Shown piece after piece: positions 37,503 through 48,203 of a stretch of 64,000 nucleotides of DNA (positions within the stretch are counted from its first letter, which is position 1; each line of letters opens with the position of its first letter). Source of the DNA: Dichotomocladium elegans. Its lineage: Eukaryota; Mucoromycota; Mucoromycetes; Mucorales; Lichtheimiaceae. The stretch spans positions 310,001 through 374,000 of the forward strand of contig JAIXMN010000013.1 of NCBI GenBank assembly GCA_025716815.1, given 5' to 3'. The position numbers and the translations under genes were made by a program. A model generated the notes under the pieces. That model was not told the origin of the DNA. It was given only the letters and a program-made list of their open reading frames with translations, and made no database searches.

Positions 37503-37658
37503 TAGTGGTCGCTCGTTATAGCGATACCCTTGGTTCCAGGAAATCGCATCACTATAACGAATTGGAATAAGTTCTACCTGATAATTTTGTCCTGTATAAA
37601 GTGTATCGCTATAATGAGTTATCATTGTAATGAATATCACTATGAGGGGTGGTCACTG
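37503..37658 (+). mobile_element. Pogo/Tigger-type MITE with TA target duplication
   Basis: A 156-bp element bounded by imperfect terminal inverted repeats. The left end begins TAGTGGTCGCTCGTTATAG and the right end, reversed, begins CAGTGACCACCCCTCATAG; about 16 of 24 positions match and nearly all differences are transitions. It is flanked by TA on both sides (37501-37502 and 37659-37660). CAGTGGTC-type ends with TA duplications are typical of pogo-like Tc1/mariner elements. There is no coding capacity, so it would depend on a transposase elsewhere. Confidence 0.65.
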
Positions 37659-37939
37659 TAATTGATTTCCCGTTAATCCTACCATCTGAATTCTTGTATG
37701 AGACTAGTCAAATAAGAAAGAATAGATAATATGTACTTCCGCGAAGAAAAACCGCTTGTTTGCTCTCACTCGCTCTTTTCTTTGATACACTCGTTTCATC
37801 GACAACCTACCGCACTAAAACGATCCTTCCAAGTATGAATGTTTGTCGACCTGCAAATTACGAAGGCGCCAAGATGGTTGTTGCTTACACCAATAACGTT
37901 CAAATGCAATTCGGCCAGCACTTTTGGCGGGCTATCAAA

Positions 37940-38376
37940 GTCGTGTCAGCAGTTCTGGAGTTGCAGGATCTCAAAATTATTTTTTACAGAGATGGGCAAA
38001 GTCATGTCATTGATGACCGTCGCTGACCTGAACCTAAGGACTCTGTCGTTGTTACGGTGATGTATTATTTTCAATTCCTTTGTTCTCACACACTGCATAT
38101 CCCGATCCGAAAGGATATAGACTTCCCATGAAAGAAACAGACTTTAAGAGTGACTATATACACTACTTTCCAAAACCAAAGTCCCACCTTACCAGTTCTG
38201 AAGTCGCAGGGTCGCAGAAATAAAATCGCAGGTCGTCCAGAAATCTTTACGCGTGATGACAATCGAATGTCGCATGCATACAATGAAAGATGTCGCACAA
38301 AAAAGCTCCTCTTTTATGCAGTTTTACATTCTGAAATGAGCAATCTATTTTTATGATGGGCAAGGCCATGTTATCG
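37940..38376 (+). repeat. Dispersed repeat R2, two pieces in direct orientation
   Basis: The segment ending near 38022 and the segment 38300-38376 resemble each other (GCAGTT..., then ATGGGCAAAGTCATGTCATTGATGA against ATGGGCAAGGCCATGTTATCGATGA) and both resemble 4290-4370 on the minus strand. They lie just upstream of the first Tc1/mariner relic and may belong to an associated element. A short open frame (37760-38026) covers the first piece but has no recognised domain. Confidence 0.5.
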
Positions 38377-38489
38377 ATGAAGACATATACCCTCAGCAAT
38401 CCGTTCTTGCACTGAAAATCTGCATAGCATATCTTGCATAAATAACTCTGAGCTTACTGCCACACCCATTCCCAAGCGAAAGGGTAGAA

Positions 38490-39110
38490 ACATTCGGATG
38501 AAAGAAGCGGTGGTAAAGCGCAGCTACACAGCGTGCACTGACCAAGGTAAGGTCAGACTGTTCAAATTGATGGTCGAGAAGGCCTTGAGTGCATCAGCTG
38601 CTAGGAATCCGTGTTCGTTCAGCCTAGCGATGCGCATTACAGTACCAGAAGGACCCTGGGAGCATTTTGAAGAAACCTAACGCGAGGGGTCGTTGGGTGT
38701 TCTCGATGAAGAGCATAAGAGCATTATTTTAGAATGCGTTGATGAGAATCCATCCATTGTCCTGGAGGAGCTGATGGACCAACTACACCAAAGATTTGAG
38801 TGTTCCAAAGTATCTAAAACGACGTCCCATCGATTTATGAAAAACGAATGCAACTTGTCGCTGAGAATGGCTCAGTCTTGGCCTGTAGACAGCAATAGTG
38901 CTGCGAAGATCCAAGAGTGCCTTGACTGGCTGCACAAATGGGACTGGACCGAATATTGACTTTAGGGAAAAACCGGGTTTTCCTTGATGAGTCTGGATTC
39001 GATATTAATATGAAACGCAGCATGGCATGGCCCAAACTGGTGCATCAGAAGCTCTGCATTCTTACAACTGCTATTAGACGGGTGAAGAAAGCCTGAAACA
39101 CATTGCACAT
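38490..39110 (+). pseudogene. Decayed Tc1/mariner-type transposase, relic 1
   Basis: Contains, in changing frames, an N-terminal helix-turn-helix-like region (VLDEEHKSIILECVDENPSI, then KTTSHRFMKNECNLS) and the start of a DDE catalytic domain with the hallmark VFLDESGFDIN followed by KRSMAWPK (38977-39036). Stops and frame breaks occur before and after (for example near 38957 and 39097). The second and third catalytic residues are not identifiable downstream. It is clearly non-functional. The same family supplies relic 2. Confidence 0.75.
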
Positions 39111-39589
39111 TGCAGGATCGTGAGGTACCAGTAAAACATCAAAGCTACATATGTTACACCACTTGCAAATGAGGACATGCTCCACACCAACAGCCGTAAT
39201 CCTTCGCGCGACGTCTTTGGTCACAAATTACAAGCAAGACCACCCAAGGTTTGAATCGGTTTACCTCGGGCGACTGTGAATTCTTAGACGACAATGTTTC
39301 TATCAGAGGCAACAAGACTTATTCTTCTTGGCGAAATGCTCTTGATTTGATTTGGGTATATCCATACTTTCATTGATTTCTCCCACAAAAGAGCAATAGT
39401 AGTAGGAACGATAATGACGATTCTAACAATGAGAGGTGCAAGCGCAAGAGTACATGCAACTGCTATTTCTCAAAAATGAATCCTGTCCCTTTTAAGAGGG
39501 TAGCTGATTGTCGGAAGATCAAACCGAAAATATTACTTTTGTTCCATCCATGAAAAAGTTTGTCCACCTTGGTGTCTTAATAAATGATG

Positions 39590-39965
39590 GACTTTCTAAG
39601 CGAACTCTTTCTTCTTTATCGAATTCATCCCCAGGCTCTCTCCCATGGCCTTACCCGGTGTGAATCTATATGCTATCATCTTGTTTTTATTTGTGACCGA
39701 CACCCACTGCTGTTTCTAGATTGGTCAATCTTACCCGTACCCAACGTCATGGAAGGGAGCGCGACGGATAACGCACTCCCCGGTGGGGCCGTGATTTGGC
39801 TGCCTTCGGGCAGGGTTCTTATCTGCTTTTGTTGTCGCTGCTCCCCTCGTCCCTCCGGGTTTATTTTGCCGTGCGGGCCGATTTGCCCCGCGAAGACGCT
39901 GGCCGGGACACACCTGGCCAATCTCGTGGACGGGAGTGTAAGTTAAAAGGGTATGGAGAAGGAGC
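39590..39965 (+). repeat. Dispersed repeat R1, copy 3
   Basis: Same order of blocks as copies 1 and 2: TTTATCGAATTCATCC, CCATGGCCTTACCCGGTGTGA, a ~60-bp spacer ending TTTCTAG, ATTGGTCAATCTTACCCG, CATGGAAGGGAGC, a GC-rich core (~190 bp) and the right end GGAGTGTAAGTTAAAAGGG. The core is similar in length and GC content to copy 2 but not in sequence. It lies between the two transposase relics. Confidence 0.65.
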
Positions 39966-40079
39966 AATATCATTGTTGTCTACGATTTTCTTTATTGCTT
40001 CCAGTATTGATGCGAATTCTTTGTACCTAAGATACGACAACTTTACACAATCCTATGCGCCGTTTTTTATACTTCGTAC

Positions 40080-40640
40080 GACATTTATTTTTAAAAATAA
40101 TGTATACACAGTGCGCACGGACAAACCTAAGGTCAGGTCTCTCAAGCTGATGAATTTGAAAAGATCCAGTGTACATTATCTGCTGCATTACTGCGAGGAC
40201 TCCATGTTCATTCAGCAAAGCGAAGGACACTGACAAGATTTTTCAGAAACATAGACGCAAATGTCATACATGTCTTCTCCATATTTTAAAATGGGTCGAT
40301 GAAGAATCCGTCAATAGTTCTAGAGCAGGCGATGGAACAACTGATATAATACAGAGATTTTATCGATTTATGAAAAATGAATGCAACTTCATTAAATAAC
40401 GCTTCGGTTTCAGCCGGTATATAGACAGGAATAGCAATGAAAAGATCCACAAACGCTATGGCTGGGTTGGGGTGCGCTAATGGGATATAATTGGCATTGA
40501 CTTTTTAAAATAAAATAGTGTTTTCTTCGATGGTCTGGATCCCATGAAGCACAGCATGACATGTCGAAGAAGGGATGCTTACAGTAGTTACAGTACCAAG
40601 AACAATAACAACCTTGGGAGGTAACAGGCATCCTTAAATG
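40080..40640 (+). pseudogene. Decayed Tc1/mariner-type transposase, relic 2
   Basis: A more degraded copy of the family at 38490-39110, in the same orientation. Matching landmarks are YTVRTDKPKVRSLKLM against YTACTDQGKVRLFKLM, RFMKNECNF against RFMKNECNL, and VFFDGLDPMKHSMT against VFLDESGFDINMKRSMA. Multiple frameshifts and deletions. Two direct copies 1.6 kb apart flank R1 copy 3. Confidence 0.65.
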
Positions 40641-41583
40641 TAGATTGATACTTTCACAGCCACCAATCCCTCCCCCCAAAAAAAAGAAAGGTTATCGCCG
40701 TGCGGAACCTCCAGATACTGCAGTCCTGGTGTGAACCGGGTGAAACTTAAAGTATGAGAGATGAGATTCATTTTTTCTGTTGACTAATGAAGTATTTTTT
40801 ACCTACCTATTGCAATCTGCTTGCTTAATGCAAGATAAAAGATCGCAATAAGTGGGAGCAGGGAAAGAGCGTGTATGTCCGATGGTGGAAAAAAGCGAAG
40901 GAATGATTGTAAGGAGGGATGCCATTGTTTATGTACTTACTTCCGAGTTCGTCAGTTCGACAAGCCCCTTTATATACAGAGCCGTCTTTTACGCATGTAT
41001 TGTACTAGGTATGATCATATACAGTACTTAACACATGATAAAGCCGCCCCATCGTTTTTGTGGTCCTGATGGAGTAATGGATCATATTATTGATGAAAGA
41101 ACTGGACTCACCTTCAATATATTTTTTCTCTCTCAAAGTACATAGTTTTCAATGATTCATGAAAGCACTAAACTCTGGGCTCTGTAGATATCATACATAG
41201 AATGTAAAAAAGAAAAGCGAGATTCAATGTCCTTATTCCAAGGGTAACTTAACCCTGAAGAATTTCTCATCACCTCTTTACAAGGCAAAGTGTATTTATT
41301 TACATATATTGTTGATTACGTCGTAGTTTCATGAAACATAACAGATGAGTTAATGTCGTTTTTTTCCAGCATGTCGCGATCTCACCTTTGAAACGAATAG
41401 AAGGTATGGGGGAGATGTCATAACTGTCTCTCTCATCAGTGGAAGGACAGGCGATTGGTTATCGGTTCTAGCGGACAATGAAACACAGGAGAGAATTGTG
41501 TGTGTGTGTTTGTTTAAAATTGTTCACACCCCATATCCTTTTTTCCCCCGTTTCCCAGGATCCATTGAGAGAAGAACACAATT

Positions 41584-44380
41584 ATGGCGAATAATGCCGA
41601 AATGGCCGATGGTTCTGCATTTAACAAAGCACAATCAAATGTTGTGGATGACTTTTTGGCTGCTTTGTTTGCGAGTCATCCAGGACCGACAAAGGAAATG
41701 CAAAAACAACAACAACAACAATTGGAGCAGCAGCAGCAAGAGCAGCAGCAGCAGCAGGAGCAGCAGCAGGAGCAGCAGCAGAAAGAGAAGGAGGATAAAG
41801 AGGAGGAAAAGAAGAAGCAGCAGCCTGCGATGGTTGCGACCGCCGCCTCGGATGGTCGTCCCAATCAAGGACCTCCACATCATGGCGAACGATCCCCACA
41901 TGTATTCAAGCGAGACAGTACTCCGGATGAATTTGATGAATATGAGATGCTTTCTAAGCGCAAACATGGGGCTTCCCAGGCTCCTGCGCAGGGTGCCATG
42001 AGTAGCGGTAGTGGTAATGGCACTGCCTCTGCTTCTTCGTCATCTTATTCTCGACCACTTGGGCAAAAGACATCATTTGATGCACGTTTGTTGATCCGCC
42101 ATCTTCCAATTGTTGTTAAGAAACGCGACGTTATGGCCCATTTTAGCAAATATGGGATTATTCTCGAGGCGTTCTTGAAAAATGACTCTGGATACATACA
42201 GTTTGCTACGCCTGAATCGTGTATGTCCGCTTTACACGCAGAGAATGGCAAATTATTTAGAGGTTCTGTTCTTGGTAAGTTGAACATGAGCGAATCGCAG
42301 CTGTCAGCCCTTTATTTCCTCACAACTTCTTTACCACCACGGTTAGAGCTTGAAATAGCTAGTCGTCGGCCAGGAGCACACATGAATAACGAAGACAAGT
42401 TCCGCCCAGTATTTCAACGAGGCGGTGGGAACGGTCCCAATCCTATGGGTCATCGAGGAGGAGGGAACAAGAAAATGGGTATCACTCCATACCATCCGTA
42501 CAGCAATGATAAGCAGTGGAAGCCAAAAGAAAGTTATGATGATAGACGTCAGCAAGCTGGCCGTGGTGGTGGTGGTAGTGGTCCTGGTCCTGCCCGTGGG
42601 ACGAAGGGCAGGGGTGGTGGCCACCAGTTTCAGCGTAATAACAACAGAAACAACGTTCCCATAGCCAGTGGGAACAGCAACTATTCCCGCACAGCTGGTG
42701 ATGGCTTTGATTATCGCTCACGCTTTGAACATCAGCACCAGGTCCAGCACTCTGTTCAGCAACAACAACTACAGCATCATGCTTCAAGGCATCCACAAAA
42801 AAATGAACATAATACTGATATGATGGCCGAAAGGAACCATCAGTTCGAGAGTAGCACCGAATATGATAGCGACGACCGAAATCTGGGAAGTAGGGGCCAC
42901 CGCCCTTTCCGTGGTGGAGCCACTGGTCCTTATGGAACACGTGGAAAGAAACGTGCTATGTTTTCTGCTGCTACATCTTCCACGACGTTTGGGTCTGGAA
43001 GAAACGGGATGTCAAGTAATTCTCTAACTCGACCTTATCAAATCCCTTCATATCATCACCCACCCTTCCAAGGACAACCTTCGGGTGAGGGAAGTCAGCA
43101 GTCATTGCCATTGACAAGCCAAGACGAAAGAGGCATTCCAAGAGTGCAAATGGTTGCATTTGGTGATGTGGATCCTGCGTTCTGTCACTTTATTGAGTCA
43201 TCCTTCAGAACTCGATCTATCAGAATTGATACGCTTTACCTGAAATTTGGTCAAGTGGACCTTGATGACTTTGCTAAAGATTTAATCATGCAAGGCGTTA
43301 AAGCCATCATTGTGGTTGAACAGGGAAAGGAGTCTCAAGGCAAAGTCTATCTTCGAGTGTTTGAGCCCTTTTATAAGCAAACGGGTGATATCAGTTATCG
43401 ATTCGACGGTAAGGTTTCTTAATGTAGCGGCTTATGCCCGCCTAGCGCTCATTCGCCTTTCAGAATATGATAGTGTTTCTGTTGACGATGCCATCGCAAT
43501 AGTTCTGCGATCCTCCAGCCAGCAACACACAAACGCATATCCCGTCTCTACACCAACTCCATCCATGCCTGCTCAACAACAACAACAACAACAACAACCC
43601 CTGCCTCCTCCACCGCCACTAACACAATTGCAGCCACAGTTGCAACCTCCCATTCCTGTGCAACATCAACAGCCAGCACAAGCCGTATCGGCATTACCGG
43701 CAATACCGCAAGCATTAGCTACAATTGACCCGAATACGCTGTCATCGCTTATCACATTGGTTCAGGGAATGGTTGATCATGGTCAACAGCAACAGCAACA
43801 GCAACAAAATACCTTCTCTTCTAGCGCAAACCAAACATTTTCTGGTATCCCTCCCCAGCAAGTAGAACAGCAACAGCAATCAAATACCTTCTCTTCTAGC
43901 GCAAACCAAGCATTCGCTGGTATCCCTCCGCACCAAGTAGAACAGCAACAACAGCCAGCACAACAACACAACAACCCTACTGTTTCACTCGCAGGACTCA
44001 CCGGATCTAATCTGCAGCAACTTTTAGCAGCTGTCACTTCCCAGGTATCATCGGCTCGGCCGAGCTCGACACCAGCCCAAAATCAAACTATAGCGGCCGG
44101 GGCACCTTTCTACAACCCAAGCATGGGAGCTTATGCACAACGACAACAACAATCCTATTCTCCGAATAATAGCAGCAGCAGTAATAGTAGCATCATGGCA
44201 CCAACGTCAACAACCAATACCTACCCGCCACAGCAATTCGCTGCTCCTACCTCTATACCACGTCCTGACCTTCCGTCGGCTACTCCGGCGACGTCCGCTT
44301 TCGAAAATCTTCCCATCAACGATCTTCTTGAGAAACTTCAGACGCTCACGAAACAAGCGCCATTATCACAGCACCATTAG
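41584..44380 (+). CDS. NAB3: Nab3-like RRM RNA-binding protein
   Basis: In yeast, Nab3 with Nrd1 directs termination and decay of noncoding transcripts in the nucleus. Two exons (41584-43408, 43464-44380) give 913 residues. Order: a polyQ/E-rich N-terminus (about residues 40-80); an RRM around 155-230 (LLIRHLPIVVKKRDVMAHFSKYG, SGYIQFATPESCMSALH); a long Gly/Arg/Asn/His-rich region with RGG-like repeats; a second folded region (RVQMVAFGDVDPAFCHFIE, IRIDTLYLKFGQ, GVKAIIVVEQGKESQGKVYL, EYDSVSVDDAIAIVL); and a C-terminal Gln/Pro-rich tail. A single RRM plus this C-terminal module is the Nab3/NCOA5-like layout. A ~78-nt unit coding for NTFSSSANQ.F.GIPP.QVEQ is tandemly duplicated at 43800-43960. 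Confidence 0.78.
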
Positions 44381-44624
44381 GAAGAACTTATCAATAAAAA
44401 ATTCACGGGCGGGGAATAATAGCATGTCACATTAAAGAGCTGGATTGTTTTTTTTTTTGTTATACCATATGGCATGGGCCGCGATCAGTAGTTTTGTTGG
44501 ATGAAGTCTTATTTATTATATGAGATGAGGTTTATATATATATATATATATACAGTCGAGGAATGTGAATGCTACATAAAAAGAGACGAAGAAGATGGTA
44601 TAGTCGATAAAAAGAGGAGGGATA

Positions 44625-46244
44625 CTAGCACACGCTTTCGGGATCATGAAGCGGAAGCAGGTGGTTTATGCCTTGGGTAGCGGCGATGGGCGAGGAGGCA
44701 AGGAAAGAATTAGCGACCCCGCCGGCGGCGGCGGCGAGGGAGCGGTCATCGTTTTGCTTGAGGACGTGGATGGCGTGGCCGACAATGAGCAAGCCTGGGG
44801 GTCTGCTGCCTCCGCAGCTGTCGAGGACGTCGACGATGGTGTCGAGTGTTCCCCAGATGATGCGCTGGTCGGGGCAGCTGGCGCGTTCGACGATAGCGCA
44901 GGGCAGGTTGGGCGGGTACTGCTGGGTGTCGACCAGGCTTTTGGTGAGCGGGCCGAGGCGATGGATGGCCATGAGGAACACGTCGGTCCTGTGCGGGTCG
45001 AAGACGGGTAGCGGCGCGGCCGAGTTCTTCATGCCTGTGCCTGTGGTGACCAAGAACTGGGAGGCGACGGAGCGGTGTGTGAGTGGGACGCCGGCAAGAA
45101 GCGGTGCTGCGACGGAGGACGAGATGCCCGGGATGACCTTGGGTTCGTAGCCGATGCTGCGGAAAAAGAGAACCTCTTCACCGCCGCGGCCAAAGAGGAA
45201 CGGATCGCCTTGCTTCAGTCGCACAACCTTCTTCCCTGCCTCAAGCGCCTCCGCCGCGATCGCATTGAGCTCGACCTGCGCCTGGTCGGCATTGCCCGGG
45301 AATTTGCGCGCGATCTTGAGTTCGCACTCGACAAGACCGATCACCTCGGCCGGCACAATCTTGTCAGCAAGCACCAGGTCCGCAGCCCGAATCGCCTTCA
45401 GCGCTGCCGTCGTCAGCAGGTCCGGATCGCCCGGGCCGGCGCCGACCAGCGTGATCGTGCCTCGTCTGCCATTCGACATGGGTTGAAGATGATGATGCTG
45501 CTGTTGAGGCTTTGAAAGCATCCGCTCGGCCTTCTCAAGACTCTCGTACCCCTCGTCATCGTGATACGCCTCCAGGAGGTCCTCCATGTCCCGATCAGTC
45601 AGCTGTGCTAGCCTGTCCATGCTCCAGTACTCGCAGATCTGCGCGAGCCACTTCATCCGCCGCCCGCTCGCCGAGGCGGCCGGGTCCGACTGCCTGATCT
45701 TGTGCCGCAGAAGACCAACACGGCGCACAGCCGTGCCGAGATGGGCAGGCAATGCGGATGCGATATGACGGCGGATCCGATTCGACAGCTTCGACGCGAG
45801 CCCGTTCGTCGACACTGCAATCTGGAGGGATTGATCGCGATACGTGGATGTCATGAAGAAATCGCATAGATCGTTCCGATCGGCAACATTGACCGGCACC
45901 CGAGCCTGGCGGCAGGCAGATGCAATAGCTGCTGCTGCCTCGGCGTCGCTGCTGGGAAGACACACAAAGGCGAGATCGTAGTTGAGCAATGTGTCGGGAT
46001 CCAAGAGGCGATCGCCCTGCCAGGAAACCTGCTGTTCCTGAATTCGGTAGAGCAGCTCGGTGCACATGTCCGCTCTGGGACCAATAATCGAAACAGCTGC
46101 GTCTGCTTCGAGAAGCGCAAGCACTCTGCTCGCTGCAACAGATGAGGTGCCGATCACGAGCGCTTTCTTTTTCGCACATTGATAGGCCACCATGAGTGAG
46201 GCGCCGCCTTGGGGAGTAGGGACTCTTGGCGTCGGGATAGACAT
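44625..46244 (-). CDS. MET1: Siroheme synthase (Met8-like domain fused to uroporphyrinogen-III C-methyltransferase)
   Basis: Makes siroheme, the sulfite reductase cofactor, so it is needed for sulfate assimilation to methionine and cysteine. Intronless, 539 residues. The N-terminal half resembles Met8/CysG-N: Rossmann segment KKALVIGTSSVAASRV, then VNVADRNDLCDFFM and LQIAVSTNGLASKLSNRIR. The C-terminal half is a SUMT methylase: LVGAGPGDPDLLTTAALKAI, VRLKQGDPFLFGRGGEE, VIPGISSSVAAPLLAGVPLTHR and LVTTGTGM. The nucleotide-binding loop lacks the usual second glycine (GTSSVA instead of GGGxVA), so dehydrogenase activity is uncertain. The frame is open ~145 codons further upstream, but the ATG at 46242-46244 follows a TATA box. 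It converges on the Nab3-like gene (244 bp between stops). Confidence 0.94.
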   Translation of the reverse strand: MSIPTPRVPTPQGGASLMVAYQCAKKKALVIGTSSVAASRVLALLEADAAVSIIGPRADMCTELLYRIQEQQVSWQGDRLLDPDTLLNYDLAFVCLPSSDAEAAAAIASACRQARVPVNVADRNDLCDFFMTSTYRDQSLQIAVSTNGLASKLSNRIRRHIASALPAHLGTAVRRVGLLRHKIRQSDPAASASGRRMKWLAQICEYWSMDRLAQLTDRDMEDLLEAYHDDEGYESLEKAERMLSKPQQQHHHLQPMSNGRRGTITLVGAGPGDPDLLTTAALKAIRAADLVLADKIVPAEVIGLVECELKIARKFPGNADQAQVELNAIAAEALEAGKKVVRLKQGDPFLFGRGGEEVLFFRSIGYEPKVIPGISSSVAAPLLAGVPLTHRSVASQFLVTTGTGMKNSAAPLPVFDPHRTDVFLMAIHRLGPLTKSLVDTQQYPPNLPCAIVERASCPDQRIIWGTLDTIVDVLDSCGGSRPPGLLIVGHAIHVLKQNDDRSLAAAAGGVANSFLASSPIAATQGINHLLPLHDPESVC

Positions 46245-46306
46245 TTGGGGAGCAGGGAGGTATGGCAGTAGAGAAGAAGGGAATACAAGAAGCAGAGGGA
46301 GGAGGC

Positions 46307-46313
46307 CTTTATA
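46307..46313 (-). promoter_or_regulatory. TATA box of the siroheme synthase gene
   Basis: TATAAAG on the minus strand at the edge of a (TA)n tract, about 65 bp upstream of the chosen ATG. It supports the start at 46244 over the longer open frame. Confidence 0.55.
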
Positions 46314-46712
46314 TATATATATGCGTCTGTGTGGAGGATAGGGTGAAAAGAAACTTTTTTCCTCTTCCAAGCAAATGAGATCAAGAGGAGATGAGCCAAG
46401 AAACATAGGCTTGCTTTTCATTGGCTGCCGAAGGCGTAATGGGGATTCATCATTTGCATTATCGGAAGCGGAAGATAAGATGGATGCGGACCCGGAAAAG
46501 CGGGAGTAGCTCTGTAAAAGATCGTATCTTGCAGTCTTATCATATTTTGCCCAATTTATTGATAAGCTGTTGTTTGTTAGACTAATCCGGTACCGGAGAT
46601 CATCGCATGCCTGATACTGTTTCCGGCTTCTGCTGCTGTTATTGCTACGGTATAGGATGTTGGTTGAATAGATGTACATTGAGTGGATAGTTATAAATAT
46701 ACTGAGGACAAC

Positions 46713-48203
46713 TTAGTGGTATGCCAAAGTGAAGGCGTACCGATACCCCAAACCGATCAGCAGCGCAAAGGGTAGAAGCGAAAGATAGTTGTACGCCCAA
46801 CTGTATCTGTTCTCTTTGACCCTGATCGGTAAAATCGCATCTTTCTCTCCAGGGAAGCATCCGCGCTCATAAAAGTGCGCTAATAGACCGTCTTTTTCAA
46901 CGTAGCGGTCAAACACCCATTGTGCAAACAAGTTCTCGTCATGCACAGGCAAGTCGGCGATCTTGAAACGTCGAAGGTAGATATGAACATGTTTGGGGTA
47001 TGCTCCGCCAAGGCCGAAGATGCTCCGGATGGTATACTTGTCTTCAGGGATCTCTGTAGGTCCAATGCCTTCGTAGCCCACTGTCAGATCGTAAAGGTAC
47101 TCAACGCTTGTGTCGAGGGTTTCAAGACATAGCCGGAGGCCTGCTGATCGTGGAAGGAGCAAAAAACGGTTGTCTTTCTAGATTAAACGGTCAAGAATCA
47201 TTCCAGCTCGCCTTAATTCTTTAAACTCACTATATCCATCTTCTTTGCATACGCAGCAGATCTTTCCCGCGTTGGTTTGCTGATCACTACAGGGCACAAG
47301 TTGGATGATGAGCGATGCTCGTTATCGCATGGGCTCTGATAGGTCCTCCTCTTCTTTACCTGTGCCTTCTGGGAACAACAAGAGCCACATTGGATTATTA
47401 TACTTGCGCGACCGTGTCAGATTCGTCACAATTGTATTTTGATCCTGAGCGAGCTTCCGCTTCATAAAGATAAACTCAAAATAGTTCATTCCCTAAGGTG
47501 AAACGAGCAAAGCTCAGAAAAAAAAAGATTTCTTCAATGTGTTAGGGCGACTTTTTTTTTTTTACCCTATCCTTATTCTTTTAGCCAAACAGCAAACTAA
47601 ACAATCCATCCCTCGCCTTCCCAGCAAGACAAGTCTTAAAGCACTTACGAGCCAAAAAATGGGAGTTTCGCCAAACTGTCCTTGAGCATGATTTTAACAT
47701 GGCCGTGCGCCCTGGCAAAATAGGCAAGGCACCATAGGTAAATCCAATCAGGGTAAATCTGATCACCACGAGAGAGCGCGCGCGCGCGCAAAAAAAAAAA
47801 TAGAGTGTGAGGACGCCTTGCATCAATCAAGACTTTCCGTGTATATATGTATGTATACCTGATGATTTGACATGACTACTGTGCGTGCTGGCATACGCAG
47901 ACCGACAACGGCTCCGGTGAGCTTGTCTTGTTCCAGCGATTCTGCCTTTGCTCCGCAGCTCGGGTCGACGTAGACGACAAATTCGGCAGGGCAAAACGTC
48001 TCGACTAGATATGGCAGTGTCCTGCCCCAAATGGACATGCCTAATTGCTGCAGCTGGTAGTAGAGAGATTTCGATATGGGCCACAGAATACACCCAAAGG
48101 ACAGGTAGCAGTTCAAGCTCACAGCCTGGAGAAAGACAATGCTATTGACGTAGATAAAGCCCAAAATGCCTTCGGCCGTTATGCCTTTCATCATAGCACG
48201 CAT
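46713..48203 (-). CDS. Lysophospholipid acyltransferase (LCLAT/AGPAT-like), possible frame break
   Basis: Membrane acyltransferase of the PlsC family, probably acylating lysophosphatidic acid or lysophosphatidylinositol. Exons, from the start: 48203-47859, 47758-47649, 47492-47360, 47286-47231 and 47177-46713. Catalytic block I is VVMSNHQIYPDWIYLW (the NHxxxxD motif), block II is FEFIFMKRK and block III is LLLFPEGT. After LLLPRSAGLRLCL comes an acidic region and a C-terminal hydrophobic segment (SLLPFALLIGLGYRYAF). An N-terminal membrane helix (GFIYVNSIVFLQAVSL) is present. Exons 2 and 3 cannot be joined in frame with any GT-AG pair; exon 2 ends right after a run of six T. One missing T (sequence error or real mutation) would explain it. 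All other junctions are in frame. Confidence 0.83.

Larger units (their letters stand above)
36465..41583. other. 5-kb transposon-rich intergenic region
   Basis: No intact host gene recognised. The region holds two copies of dispersed repeat R1, two pieces of repeat R2, a MITE with TA target duplication, and two decayed Tc1/mariner-type transposase relics, each listed separately. The stretch 40.7-41.58 kb is AT-rich promoter-like sequence upstream of the Nab3-like gene with no further signal. Confidence 0.7.

Noticed and set aside
41621..41967. Poly-Leu/Ser/Ala frames antisense to the Nab3-like gene
   Set aside because: They are the reverse of the CAG/GAG-rich polyQ/E tract and have no independent support.
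46245..46679. ~145-residue upstream extension of siroheme synthase
   Set aside because: The extension crosses a (TA)n tract and a TATA box and has no similarity to the family; the internal ATG gives a normal enzyme length.
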